A DNA stretch of 64,000 nt from Elusimicrobiota bacterium (GTDB lineage: Bacteria > Elusimicrobiota > Elusimicrobia > UBA1565), in assembly GCA_003450735.1 (NCBI GenBank), contig DMEZ01000044.1, positions 50,700 to 114,699 on the forward strand, given 5' to 3'. A model generated the notes under the pieces. That model saw only the letters and a program-made list of their open reading frames with translations. It did not search any database and had not been told where the DNA came from. How positions within the stretch are numbered: position 1 is the first letter of the stretch; the number at the start of each line of letters is the position of its first letter. A program made the translations under genes and the position numbers. Positions 46,019-54,221 of the stretch are shown here, one piece after another.

Positions 46019-47848
46019 ATGAGGACGCTCTCGATGGCGCTGGCCCTGCTGTTCCTGCTTTCTCCGGCCGCCTGGGCGGGCTCGCTGACCCCCGTGGTGG
46101 CGGCGGCCATGGACACCCTGGGGTCGCCGAGGACCTCTTTCTCCGACAACGAGCGCGTCGTCCTCCAGCAGAAGGTGCGCAACGTCGCCTCCAGCCCGAA
46201 CCGCATCCACTTCCGCTTCGTCCTGCTCGGGCCCAGCGGCTCCCAGGTGTTCGAACACACCGGCAACTCCGTGCCGGGCAGCATCGGCGACTCGGCGAGC
46301 ACGGTGTCCGGCATCCCGGTCAAGAGTTTCTTCGCGGGCTCGGGGAACTACACCTTCCAGGGCTCGGCGACGATGGGGGGGGAGACCGTCCAGCAGGCCC
46401 CCGTCGTCTTCAACGTGTCCTCCTCCTACATCATCCTGACCTACCCGCCCAACGGCACGATCAACCTGCCGGAGAACCCGCCCACCTTCCAGTGGAGTTC
46501 GAGCGGCGCCTCCCGCTACCGCCTCACCCTCAGCGACAGCATCTCCTTCACGAACACCGCCTTCACCTTCACCGCCGACCAGATCCTGGGCAATTCGTAC
46601 CAGTACAACGGCACGCAGGGCCTTACCGCCAAGACCCAGTATTTCTGGAAGGTCGAGGGCCTCGACGCGGGCGGGCTGGTCGTGGCCAAGAGCGACCCGC
46701 CCTACGTGTTCACCCTGGGGGCGGTGACCCAGTCGCGCGACGTGGCGGTGACCGCCCTCGAGGTGCTGGAAGTCGACGCGGGCGGCCTTGGCCAAGAACA
46801 GAGCGTCAAGTTCAAGATCGTGGTCTCCAACCAGGGCAGCACGAACGAGGCCAACATCCCCCTACGATTCAGCCTGGGCGGCCTCCCCGCCCCCGGCACC
46901 CCGGTCACGATGGCCCCGATCTCGAGCCAGGAGGCGCGCCCCTACGAGTTCACGGCGCCCTTCCCGTCCGACCAGAAGGACAGCCTCGCCGTCGCCTGCG
47001 TCGAGCTCTTCGACGACAATCCGACCAACAACTGCAAGACGGTCCAGATCACCCGGCCGCCCCGGGCGGACGACCGGTCGGGCCCCATCGACCCCAACTG
47101 CCGCATCACCAGCTGCGAGCAGATCTGGAGCGCCATCAAGGACGCGCTTCGCGGCTACGGCGACAAGTGCGGCGCGGACCTGGGAGACTACGAGTGCGAC
47201 GGCTTCGAGGGCCAGATCTCCTGCCAGGACCTCGCGGACCTCGTCGAAGGCATCCGCCGCGGCGACGTGAACTGCGCCATGAGCGGGCCGCCCAGGCCCC
47301 TGCCCACGCCCGTCTACCAGCCTCCGCAGATGGCCCTGCCGGGCATGGCGCCTCCCCCTCCCGCGGCGCCGGTCGTGCAGGCCGAAGACGACCGCGAGTG
47401 GTCGGGCCTCGCCCTGCCGCGGGGCAACCCCACCGACAAGTCCGTCGTCCAGGACGAGAAGGATTTCAAGAAGCTCTGGAAGCGCTTGAGCGAGGAGGAG
47501 GCTCCCGACGTCGATTTCGATAAGAGGATGGTCCTCGCCATCGTCACGGGCAAGGAGGATCGGGCCGACCGCATCGAGATCGAGAGCATCAACAGCGGCC
47601 TGCAGGGCCTCACCGTGTACTACAGGCTCGTCTCCCACGACCGGCAGGGCGCCGAGCGGGTTGCGGCGCGCAGCAAGACGCCCTACCTGCTGAAGGTGGT
47701 GCCCAAGAGCGGGATGGACGTCGTTTTCGAGCGCCTCGGCGAGGCGCCGAAGGAAGAGGAGCCGTCCCAGGGCCTCACGCCGGCGCAGAAGCTTATCGAC
47801 GAACAGAGGAAGCCGCGAACGCAGGAGCAGCCGAAGAAGGGCAAGTAA
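46019..47848 (+). CDS. Exported Ig/CARDB-like protein with PrcB-like C-terminal domain
   Basis: 609 residues from ATG 46019 (signal peptide MRTLSMALALLFLLSPAAWA; AGGAGG upstream but only 3 nt away). In-frame alternatives are ATG 46004 and GTG 45986; the last overlaps the stop of the giant gene. After two beta-sandwich regions (about 20-235, the second FN3-like with FQWSSSGASRYRLTLSD) comes a CARDB-like domain (about 240-345), a Cys-bearing segment (about 355-415), a Pro-rich linker, and a C-terminal domain (about 460-570, MVLAIVTGKED...PYLLKVVPKSGMDVVF) like the PrcB family of extracellular protease-complex subunits. It is co-transcribed with the giant gene, so a role in its display or processing is possible. 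Confidence 0.7.
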   Translation: MRTLSMALALLFLLSPAAWAGSLTPVVAAAMDTLGSPRTSFSDNERVVLQQKVRNVASSPNRIHFRFVLLGPSGSQVFEHTGNSVPGSIGDSASTVSGIPVKSFFAGSGNYTFQGSATMGGETVQQAPVVFNVSSSYIILTYPPNGTINLPENPPTFQWSSSGASRYRLTLSDSISFTNTAFTFTADQILGNSYQYNGTQGLTAKTQYFWKVEGLDAGGLVVAKSDPPYVFTLGAVTQSRDVAVTALEVLEVDAGGLGQEQSVKFKIVVSNQGSTNEANIPLRFSLGGLPAPGTPVTMAPISSQEARPYEFTAPFPSDQKDSLAVACVELFDDNPTNNCKTVQITRPPRADDRSGPIDPNCRITSCEQIWSAIKDALRGYGDKCGADLGDYECDGFEGQISCQDLADLVEGIRRGDVNCAMSGPPRPLPTPVYQPPQMALPGMAPPPPAAPVVQAEDDREWSGLALPRGNPTDKSVVQDEKDFKKLWKRLSEEEAPDVDFDKRMVLAIVTGKEDRADRIEIESINSGLQGLTVYYRLVSHDRQGAERVAARSKTPYLLKVVPKSGMDVVFERLGEAPKEEEPSQGLTPAQKLIDEQRKPRTQEQPKKGK

Positions 47849-47878
47849 GGGTCCATGAGAATGGGGGGAGGTGTCGTG

Positions 47879-48601
47879 ATGAAGAAGACAGCGGTTTTAT
47901 GGAGCATGCTGGCGCTGCTGGCCTCGCCGGTCCTGGCGGCCAGGCCGGTCAAGCCTGTCGTCGGGGTCGTGGTGGCCGTCAACGGGAAGCCCCAGCACAA
48001 GCCCTACGACAAGTCCAGCTGGCAGAACCTCAAGATGAACGCCTTCGTCTACGAGGGCGACGTGGTGCGCACGGCCAAGGGCGAGCAGGCGGCCATCGCG
48101 CTCGTGGGCGGGGCCGAGTTCCGCATCAACGAGGCCTCCGAGTACGCCATGGAAGCCAGCCCCACGGGCATGGAGCCGGCCCGGCTCTTCGCGAAGGTCG
48201 GCCAGGCCTGGACGAGGCTCCTGCACGGCAAGGCCAAGGTCAGCATCCGGAGCAGCATGGCCGTCTGCTCGGTGCGCGGCACCGAGGCGGACGTGGACGT
48301 GGGCGAGCGCATGACTGTGAAGGTCTACGACGGGCTCGTCGACGTCGCCAACCCCCAGGGCTCGCAGTCGCTGACCGCGGGCCAGCTCACCCAGGTCGCC
48401 CCCGGCGGGGCGCCCGAGGCGCCCCGGACGATGAACCCGGGCGACTACGGCACCTGGCAGAACGGCCTCACGCCGGCCAACCTGGACAAGAACCTCAACC
48501 GCCTCGACAAGGAGGCCGACCGGGTGCGCAAGCTCCAGCTCAAGTTCAAGAAGAAGGACGGGACCGAAGGGACGATCGACATGAACATGAAGAAGAAGTA
48601 G
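47879..48601 (+). CDS. FecR-domain exported protein, second copy
   Basis: 240 residues, the same length as the copy at 3390-4112. ATG 47879 is preferred over ATG 47855 because GGAGG lies 7 nt upstream and the protein then begins with a normal signal peptide (MKKTAVLWSMLALLASPVLA). The FecR core covers about 25-190, with GDVVRTAKGEQAAIAL, EFRINEASEY and SVRGTEADVDV. The C-terminus is Lys-rich and predicted helical, ending IDMNMKKK. It has no transmembrane helix. It forms a run with the giant gene, the PrcB-like gene and the barrel downstream. Confidence 0.85.
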   Translation: MKKTAVLWSMLALLASPVLAARPVKPVVGVVVAVNGKPQHKPYDKSSWQNLKMNAFVYEGDVVRTAKGEQAAIALVGGAEFRINEASEYAMEASPTGMEPARLFAKVGQAWTRLLHGKAKVSIRSSMAVCSVRGTEADVDVGERMTVKVYDGLVDVANPQGSQSLTAGQLTQVAPGGAPEAPRTMNPGDYGTWQNGLTPANLDKNLNRLDKEADRVRKLQLKFKKKDGTEGTIDMNMKKK

Positions 48602-48622
48602 CGCGCACATGCGCGTGCGCGC
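48601..48622 (+). promoter_or_regulatory. Perfect hairpin with the start codon in its loop
   Basis: GCGCGCAC (48601-48608) pairs perfectly with GTGCGCGC (48615-48622). The 6-nt loop ATGCGC holds the ATG of the barrel gene. No Shine-Dalgarno sequence precedes it, so initiation may depend on coupling to, or melting by, ribosomes finishing the FecR gene whose stop is at 48599-48601. Confidence 0.55.
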
Positions 48623-50537
48623 GGCTAGCCCGCTCGCCGTAGCCGTCTCCCTTCTCCTCCTCCTTCCGGGGGTTGCTCCCGTTTGGGCGGCCGATTCGGC
48701 GAGCCTGCAGTTCACCATCCCCGCGCCCGACCCCGTCCAGGCGGGCGAGACCCTCGTCATGCAGGCTTTGGCGGTCAACACCGGGGCGGCCGCCTGGGCA
48801 GCCGGCAGCTACTACTGGGAGGCCGAGATCTACTCCCTGGAGCAGGAGTTCCTCTGGCGCACCAAGCAGGAGTCCTCGCTGGAGGCCGTGGCGGCGGGCG
48901 GGGTCGCGGCGGTCTCGTTGCCCTTCAACGTGCCGGAGACCGCGGTGGGGCGGCGGCTCTACCGCATCAAGCTGGTCAAGGACGGGCAGACCCTGCTCAC
49001 CTCCGAGTACAAGCCCTTCCAGATCGTCGAGAAGCCCATCCCCGCCGCGCCCGAGGTGGTGGACTACCGCATCGAGGGCAACGTCACCGTCTCCTTCAAG
49101 GACCAGAGCCGCGACCGGTGGCGTCGGCCTTCCGGGGCGACCACCATCAACACCGTCGGGAAGATCAAGGAGAGCTCCTACCTGTTCAACGCCTACCTCC
49201 TGCACGAGCCCGGCAAGGCCGTGGACCCCTACATCCTCCTGCTCAACCTCTACGCCCCCTGGGGGACGATCTACGCCGGGGACGTCTCGCCGAACTTGAG
49301 CCCCCTGTCGGTCTCCGGGCAGAGCATGCGGGGCCTCCTCTTCGAGCAGAGGAAGGGCGGTTTCTTCTGGACGCTCGGCGGCGGGCAGACGGTCTCCTCG
49401 CAGGAAGGGACGCAGACCTCCAACGGACGCTACGCCCGCACGCTTTACATCGGGAAGGCCGCCTACGACCTCCTCTCCTCCCTGACCGCCTCGCTCAACG
49501 TCTTCATGAGCGCCGACGAGACCGGCTCCCTCGGGACCGACCCCCGGGGCACCAACTACCGGGGGCCCACGCTCAAGCCGCAGAAGAACTCGGGCTACGG
49601 GCTGAGTCTGCTGTGGACGCCCCTGCTCAAGACCGCCTTCCAGGCCGACTTCGAGAAGACCAACTACCAGGCGGAGGCGGGGGCCAAAGGAGTTGACGAC
49701 ACCGCCTGGCGGGCCGAATACCGCATGGACCGCAGCCTCTACAAGCTGAAAACCTACGTGATGCGGGCCGGCCCGAAGTTCATGTCGTTCGGGGCGACTT
49801 CCGCCACGCCCGACCGAATGACCTACGACCTCGCCCTCGGCTTCTTCCCGGTATCGATGTACACGCTGAACCTCTCGGCCAACCAGTACAAGGACAACCT
49901 GGGGGGCGACCCGAACCGGCTGACGACCACGGGGACTTTGGCGACGATGGGGCACGTGCTCCAGTTCAAGAGCGGCACGGGGGTCTCGCTGAACGGGTCG
50001 ATGAACACGGCCAAGGGCCAGCCCTCCACCGCTCTAGACAACCAGACGCTCACCATGGGCCTGGGGCTCTCCCAGAGCATACGCTCCCACAACGTGTCTT
50101 TGGGCCTCAACCAGAGCCAGTTCAAGGACAAGAACAAGATCGCCCACGACCTGGACACCCAGACCGTCAGCCTCTCGGCGACGCTGGCCCTCCCCAGGAA
50201 CAGCACCGGCGCCCTGGGCCTCTCGCGCTCGGCGGCCAAGGACAAGGTGGACGGCTCGAACCGGACGACCCTCTCCTTCTCGCCCAGCGTCTCCTTCCCC
50301 ATGCGCCCCCGGTGGTCGGGGCAGGTGTGGGGGAACATGACCCAGAGCAAGAACACCTCCCAGGCCTTCCCCGCGGATTCCACCTCGATGTCGCTCAACT
50401 CCGAGTACACCTGGACGAGGAACCCGCAGAACGCCCTCACCCTCGGCGTCGGGGTCAACAAGAACTCCGACAAGGTCGCGACCTCGCGCACCTTCAACGA
50501 GCTCGTCCTATCCATGCGCTATTCCTACTCGTTCTGA
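48609..50537 (+). CDS. Outer-membrane beta-barrel protein
   Basis: 642 residues with a signal peptide (cleavage at PVWAAD). An N-terminal beta-sandwich (about 30-140, like a CARDB/COG1470 stalk) is followed by a long region of alternating polar and aromatic strands (about 150-642). It ends in LVLSMRYSYSF, a classic C-terminal Phe signal for outer-membrane insertion. Length and strand density fit a large barrel. I do not recognise a specific family. It follows the FecR gene by 7 nt. A 27-nt piece of its 3' end, including the stop, is duplicated at 50617-50643. Confidence 0.78.
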   Translation: MRVRAASPLAVAVSLLLLLPGVAPVWAADSASLQFTIPAPDPVQAGETLVMQALAVNTGAAAWAAGSYYWEAEIYSLEQEFLWRTKQESSLEAVAAGGVAAVSLPFNVPETAVGRRLYRIKLVKDGQTLLTSEYKPFQIVEKPIPAAPEVVDYRIEGNVTVSFKDQSRDRWRRPSGATTINTVGKIKESSYLFNAYLLHEPGKAVDPYILLLNLYAPWGTIYAGDVSPNLSPLSVSGQSMRGLLFEQRKGGFFWTLGGGQTVSSQEGTQTSNGRYARTLYIGKAAYDLLSSLTASLNVFMSADETGSLGTDPRGTNYRGPTLKPQKNSGYGLSLLWTPLLKTAFQADFEKTNYQAEAGAKGVDDTAWRAEYRMDRSLYKLKTYVMRAGPKFMSFGATSATPDRMTYDLALGFFPVSMYTLNLSANQYKDNLGGDPNRLTTTGTLATMGHVLQFKSGTGVSLNGSMNTAKGQPSTALDNQTLTMGLGLSQSIRSHNVSLGLNQSQFKDKNKIAHDLDTQTVSLSATLALPRNSTGALGLSRSAAKDKVDGSNRTTLSFSPSVSFPMRPRWSGQVWGNMTQSKNTSQAFPADSTSMSLNSEYTWTRNPQNALTLGVGVNKNSDKVATSRTFNELVLSMRYSYSF

Positions 50538-50643
50538 TGGGGACATTCCTCTCGCATGGCCCTTTTCGGAAGCCGATGCCCGTCGTCAGGCATCGGCGAA
50601 GAGGAGCCGAAAAGGGCATGCGCTATTCCTACTCGTTCTGATG
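50513..50643. repeat. Palindromic insert flanked by a 27-bp direct repeat
   Basis: The 27 bp at 50513-50539 (end of the barrel gene) recur exactly at 50617-50643. Between them lies an imperfect palindrome: 50553-50569 pairs with 50607-50622 with one bulged G (CCCTTTTCGG/CCGAAAAGGG is perfect), enclosing GCCGATGCC (50572-50580)/GGCATCGGC (50589-50597) with an 8-nt loop. Before the duplication the barrel stop and the next start would have overlapped as TGATG; that arrangement survives only in copy 2. Confidence 0.75.
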
Positions 50644-51258
50644 CTCCGCGCGCTCCTTCTGGCCGGCCTTGCCCTCCCCGCCGCCGCGGCCGACCCCATG
50701 GCCGAGCGGGAGATCCAGCTAGGCCAGGCGAACGCGCAGGCCTCGCGGCTCATCGAGGATGTCGAGACGCTGCTGATGCGCCTCGATGGCGCGCGCAAGC
50801 GCTATGAGCAGGGGGGAGGGGGCGCCAAGGCTTTCGACGCCTGGGAAGCCGAGCGCGGGCAGGTTCTGCGACAGCTCTCCCCGCGGCTTGACTCGCTCCA
50901 CAAGGCCCGCAGCTCCCTCGGCGAGCTCCGCGAGACGGCCGCGATGAGCTACCTCTTCCGTTTCGCGGGCGGCCTCAAGAGCAAGGACGGCAGCGCCTTG
51001 CACACGGCCCCGCGCTTCGTCGAGCACATCCAGGTCCAGCCTATCGAGCGGGCGGCCGACGAATGCCTCAAGAAGGCCCAGGTGGCCCGAGAAGACGACA
51101 TGGAGGCCTTCGTCGCGGAGGGCGCGCGCCTGAGCGCGCAAAGGAAGCTCTACGGAAGGCTGGTCCTCCTGAGCGTCCTTTCGGGGGCCGTCCTGCTGGG
51201 CTGGGCCTGGCGGCGCTCTACTCGGGCCGGGTTGCGAGCTTCCCCAGGAACTTCTTGA
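50641..51258 (+). CDS. Small exported coiled-coil protein with C-terminal transmembrane helix
   Basis: 205 residues: signal peptide (MLRALLLAGLALPAAAA), a largely helical, charged body (about 20-165) with heptad-like spacing, then one transmembrane helix (LYGRLVLLSVLSGAVLLGWAW, about 170-190) and a short basic tail. No family recognised. The start lies within the duplicated 27-bp repeat. The last 41 nt overlap the 3' end of the convergent TPR gene. It could anchor an envelope complex, but this is not shown. Confidence 0.6.
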   Translation: MLRALLLAGLALPAAAADPMAEREIQLGQANAQASRLIEDVETLLMRLDGARKRYEQGGGGAKAFDAWEAERGQVLRQLSPRLDSLHKARSSLGELRETAAMSYLFRFAGGLKSKDGSALHTAPRFVEHIQVQPIERAADECLKKAQVAREDDMEAFVAEGARLSAQRKLYGRLVLLSVLSGAVLLGWAWRRSTRAGLRASPGTS

Positions 51259-52096
51259 GCTGAGCGTCGTCGGGGGCGAGGCGGAGGGCGCGAGTCCAGG
51301 CCTCCTTGGCCTGCTCCCGCTTGCCGAGGGTGTAGTAGGCCGAGCCCAGGCGCTTGAGGCTGATGAGGTCCTCGGGCTCGAGGGCGAGGATCTCGTTGAG
51401 GGTCTGCACCGCCGCGTAGCCCTTGTAGCCGTAGATGTGGCTGAGGGCGACGTTCTGCTTGTACTCCATGAAATTCGTGCCGGAAGGCACGGCGTCGTCG
51501 AAAGAGAGCCCGGGCTTCAGCGCGTAGAGCCATTCGAGGAGCTGGCCGAAGCGCGCCTCCTCGGGCTCGAGCTCGCGGGCGTAGCGCAGGGCGTTGTGGG
51601 CCAGGCGCACGTCTTCCCGCTCGCCGAGGATCCCGGAGAGCCCCTTGACGGCGATCCCCCAGGCCTTGCCTCCGGGGGCTTTCTGGACGACCTTGACGAT
51701 GCCGGGCAGGCGCTCTGCGAGCAGCTTGTAGTAGGCATGGCTCGCGTCGCTCTCCACGAGCTGCTGGAGCTCGAGGTAGGCCGGCTCATACTGCCCCGTG
51801 CGCAGGAGCGAGCGCAGGCGCTCCTGGCGCTTCTTGGTGGTCTCGGCGATGCGCGAGCGGGCCAGGTCGATCATCTCGTGCGCGCGCTTCTGGCGCGGGT
51901 CGATGGTCAGGATCTCGTTGTACTTCACGATGGCCCTGGCGAAGTCGTTCTGGGTGAAGAGCTGGAAGGCCTCCTGGTAGCGCTCCGCCAGGGCGGCCGG
52001 GATGGCGTTGGCGTCCTGCAGGGGGGCCTCGCCGCCGTCCTGGGCCGCGAAGGCGGCCAGGGGGAGGAGGATGAGGAGGGCGAGGCGGGCTTTCAT
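51218..52096 (-). CDS. Exported TPR protein, last gene of the motor operon
   Basis: 292 residues from ATG 52096, which overlaps the stop of the MotB-like gene as ATGA. It has a signal peptide (MKARLALLILLPLAAFAAQ) and TPR units at about 35-75 (ALAERYQEAFQLFTQNDFARA), with more near the C-terminus (about 215-285, LGSAYYTLGKREQAKEAWTRALRLAPDD). The middle is helical. As a periplasmic TPR protein at the end of a Mot/Fli-type operon it probably connects the motor to other envelope parts. It is not a known flagellar component. Confidence 0.78.
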   Translation of the reverse strand: MKARLALLILLPLAAFAAQDGGEAPLQDANAIPAALAERYQEAFQLFTQNDFARAIVKYNEILTIDPRQKRAHEMIDLARSRIAETTKKRQERLRSLLRTGQYEPAYLELQQLVESDASHAYYKLLAERLPGIVKVVQKAPGGKAWGIAVKGLSGILGEREDVRLAHNALRYARELEPEEARFGQLLEWLYALKPGLSFDDAVPSGTNFMEYKQNVALSHIYGYKGYAAVQTLNEILALEPEDLISLKRLGSAYYTLGKREQAKEAWTRALRLAPDDAQLKKFLGKLATRPE

Positions 52097-52743
52097 CCCT
52101 GCTTCCTGAGATCCCGGATCAGGCTGATCTCGATGCGGCGGTTGGCTCTTCGGCACTCCCGGGTGTCGTTGGCCGGGCAGCGGGGCTGGAACTCGGCGAA
52201 GCCGCGCGCGTGGAAGCGCGCCGGGGGGAGGCCCTTCCGGGCGAAATGTTCCGCCACGGCGAAGGCGCGGGCCGCCGAGAGCTCCCAGTTGTTGCGCCAG
52301 CGGCTGCGGCCGACGGGGACGCTGTCGGTGTGGCCTTCGACGAGGACGGGGCTCGGGAGGCTCTTGAGGAGGCCCTCGAGCTGGTCGAGCGTCCCGGCGG
52401 CCCCGGGGCGCAGCTCGGCGGAGCCGGGGCCGAAGAGCACGGGTTCGGGCAAGGAGATCTTCAGGCGGCTCGCGGTGACCTGGACGCCGAACTGCGAGAG
52501 CCGCAGGCGCTCGATCTCGTCTTGGACCGGCTGGAGGTCTTCCGGGGCGGGGGGCGGAGCCTGCTGCTCCTCGAAGTGCTCGCCCAGGCGCTCCAGGATC
52601 TTCGCGACCTCGTCGTTGTAGGAGGCCGCGAAGAGGGCCAGGAACAGGATGACGAGGTTGCTCATGAGGTCCGCGTAGGGGATCATCCAGAGCCTGGTGT
52701 TATCCTCCTCCTCGACCGCGGGGCGCGGGCGGGGCCTATTCAT
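52093..52743 (-). CDS. motB: MotB-like stator protein with OmpA domain (second copy)
   Basis: 216 residues. The single transmembrane helix (WMIPYADLMSNLVILFLALFA) carries the ion-channel Asp25 that couples ion flow to torque. A short coiled linker (40-85) precedes a C-terminal OmpA/peptidoglycan-binding domain (about 90-210) with VEGHTDSVPVG and the NWELSAARA and NRRIEI motifs. It is shorter than flagellar MotB. Its start overlaps the end of the other MotB-like gene by 8 nt. Two different MotB-type proteins beside one MotA suggest a heteromeric stator. Confidence 0.88.
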   Translation of the reverse strand: MNRPRPRPAVEEEDNTRLWMIPYADLMSNLVILFLALFAASYNDEVAKILERLGEHFEEQQAPPPAPEDLQPVQDEIERLRLSQFGVQVTASRLKISLPEPVLFGPGSAELRPGAAGTLDQLEGLLKSLPSPVLVEGHTDSVPVGRSRWRNNWELSAARAFAVAEHFARKGLPPARFHARGFAEFQPRCPANDTRECRRANRRIEISLIRDLRKQG

Positions 52744-53428
52744 CGCCGTCCTCGGGCGAGCGCTGGATGACGATCTCGACGCGGCGGTTGAGGCCCCGCC
52801 CCGCCTCTTCGGCGTTGGAGGCGACGGGGTGCAGTTCTCCGTAGCCGGAGGCGACCATGCGCTGGGGCGGGATGCCCCGCTCCAGGAGGGCGGCCAGGAC
52901 GGAGTAGGAGCGCGCCACCGACAGCTCCCAGTTGGTGAGGTAGGGGCCGCCGACGATGGGGACGGAGTCGGTGTGCCCCTCCACGATGACCCGGTTGCCG
53001 GGCATGTCCCCCAGCACCCGGGCCAGCGGCGCGAGCGTCTTGCCGGCTTCCGGGGACAGTTCCGAGCGGCCCAACTCGAAAAGGAGGCGCTCGCGCAGGC
53101 GCACGCGGATCTCTCTTTCGGCGACCTCGATCTCGGGGCGGCTCTCGAGCCCCGCCTTCTCGAGGGAGGCCCGCAGGGCCTGGGCCTCCGGGCTCTCCGG
53201 CATCGGCAGGCCCGGCACGGTCTCCCCCGAGCGGGGGGCCTTGTCGACCACGTCTCCCGCCGCGTAGGTCTGGTAGGTGGGCGGGAGGTTGGCCGCCGCG
53301 TAGCGCACGTAGGCGTAGAGCATGAGGAAGAAGAGCATGAGGTTCGTCATCATGTCGCAGAGCACCACCAGCCACAGCGGATTCTCCTCCATGGTGCTGG
53401 GGGAAAGGCGGTGGAGGAAGGGGACCAC
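52736..53428 (-). CDS. motB: MotB-like stator protein with OmpA domain (first copy)
   Basis: 230 residues from GTG 53428, one base after the motA stop. Transmembrane helix LWLVVLCDMMTNLMLFFLML with Asp25 at the proton-carrying position, a linker (45-90), and an OmpA domain (about 95-225) with VEGHTDSVPIVG, NWELSVARS and NRRVEIVIQ. Asp in the helix and GHTDS in the domain are intact, so it should bind peptidoglycan and conduct ions together with MotA. Confidence 0.88.
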   Translation of the reverse strand: MVPFLHRLSPSTMEENPLWLVVLCDMMTNLMLFFLMLYAYVRYAAANLPPTYQTYAAGDVVDKAPRSGETVPGLPMPESPEAQALRASLEKAGLESRPEIEVAEREIRVRLRERLLFELGRSELSPEAGKTLAPLARVLGDMPGNRVIVEGHTDSVPIVGGPYLTNWELSVARSYSVLAALLERGIPPQRMVASGYGELHPVASNAEEAGRGLNRRVEIVIQRSPEDGDE

Positions 53429-53429
53429 G

Positions 53430-54218
53430 CTACTCCACGAAGGCCTTGTAGTGCCGCACGCCGCTTCGGCGCATGTGGAAGGACAGATAGGCCTCCAGCT
53501 TCTTGGCGATCAGCCAGGGGGCCTCGCCGGCCTGCAGGGCGAGCAGGCCCTTGGCGATGAGCTCCCGCGAGAGGACCTCCTCGTCCGAGTAGAAGGTCAG
53601 CTTGTTGGCGATGGGGAGGAAGAGGAAGTTGGCCGAGAAGATGCCGTAGAAGGAAGCGGTCATGGCGATGGCCATGGAGGAGGCCATCTGGTTGGGGTCC
53701 TTGATCTTGCTGAGGACCTGCACGACGCCCACCAGGGTGCCGAGCAGGCCGAAGATGGGGGCGAAGGTGCCGGCCGACTTGAAGATGCTGCTGGTCTGCC
53801 CGTGGCGGTGCCGGGTCACGAGGATGTCCCGTTCGAAGCGCTCGCGGATGGTCTCCGTGTCGAGCCCGTCGATGATCATCTGCAGGCCGTCGGCGAGGAA
53901 GGGGTGGGGCGCTTGCTGGACGTCGACAGCCAGGGAGTCGAGGCCCTCCTTGCGGGCCTTCTCGGCCAGGTGCACGAAGGTGCGGATGAGCAGCATGGGC
54001 GGCGGGCGCCGCGGGGGGATGACCATCATCTTGAAGGCGCCCGGCACGAAGCGCAGAACCGACCAGGGGTAGCTGATCATCACCGAGCCTAGGGTGCCGC
54101 CGAAGATGAGGATGAAGGCCTCGGGGTTGAGCAGGTACTTGGTCATCCCGCCGATGCTCAGGACGTAGACGACCACGCCGATGCCCGTGGACGCGCCGAG
54201 GACGGTCATCAGGTCCAT
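53430..54218 (-). CDS. motA: MotA-type stator protein
   Basis: 262 residues with four transmembrane helices at about 5-24, 32-50, 148-170 and 180-206. The large cytoplasmic loop (about 60-145) has the MotA arrangement with basic and acidic residues (RERFERDILVTRHRH) that touch FliG in flagella. TM3 carries the conserved Pro-Gly run (GTFAPIFGLLGTLVG). It starts 3 nt after the FliF-FliG fusion gene. TolQ/ExbB relatives have only three helices and lack this loop, so MotA is the better name. Confidence 0.9.
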   Translation of the reverse strand: MDLMTVLGASTGIGVVVYVLSIGGMTKYLLNPEAFILIFGGTLGSVMISYPWSVLRFVPGAFKMMVIPPRRPPPMLLIRTFVHLAEKARKEGLDSLAVDVQQAPHPFLADGLQMIIDGLDTETIRERFERDILVTRHRHGQTSSIFKSAGTFAPIFGLLGTLVGVVQVLSKIKDPNQMASSMAIAMTASFYGIFSANFLFLPIANKLTFYSDEEVLSRELIAKGLLALQAGEAPWLIAKKLEAYLSFHMRRSGVRHYKAFVE

Positions 54219-54221
54219 AGG

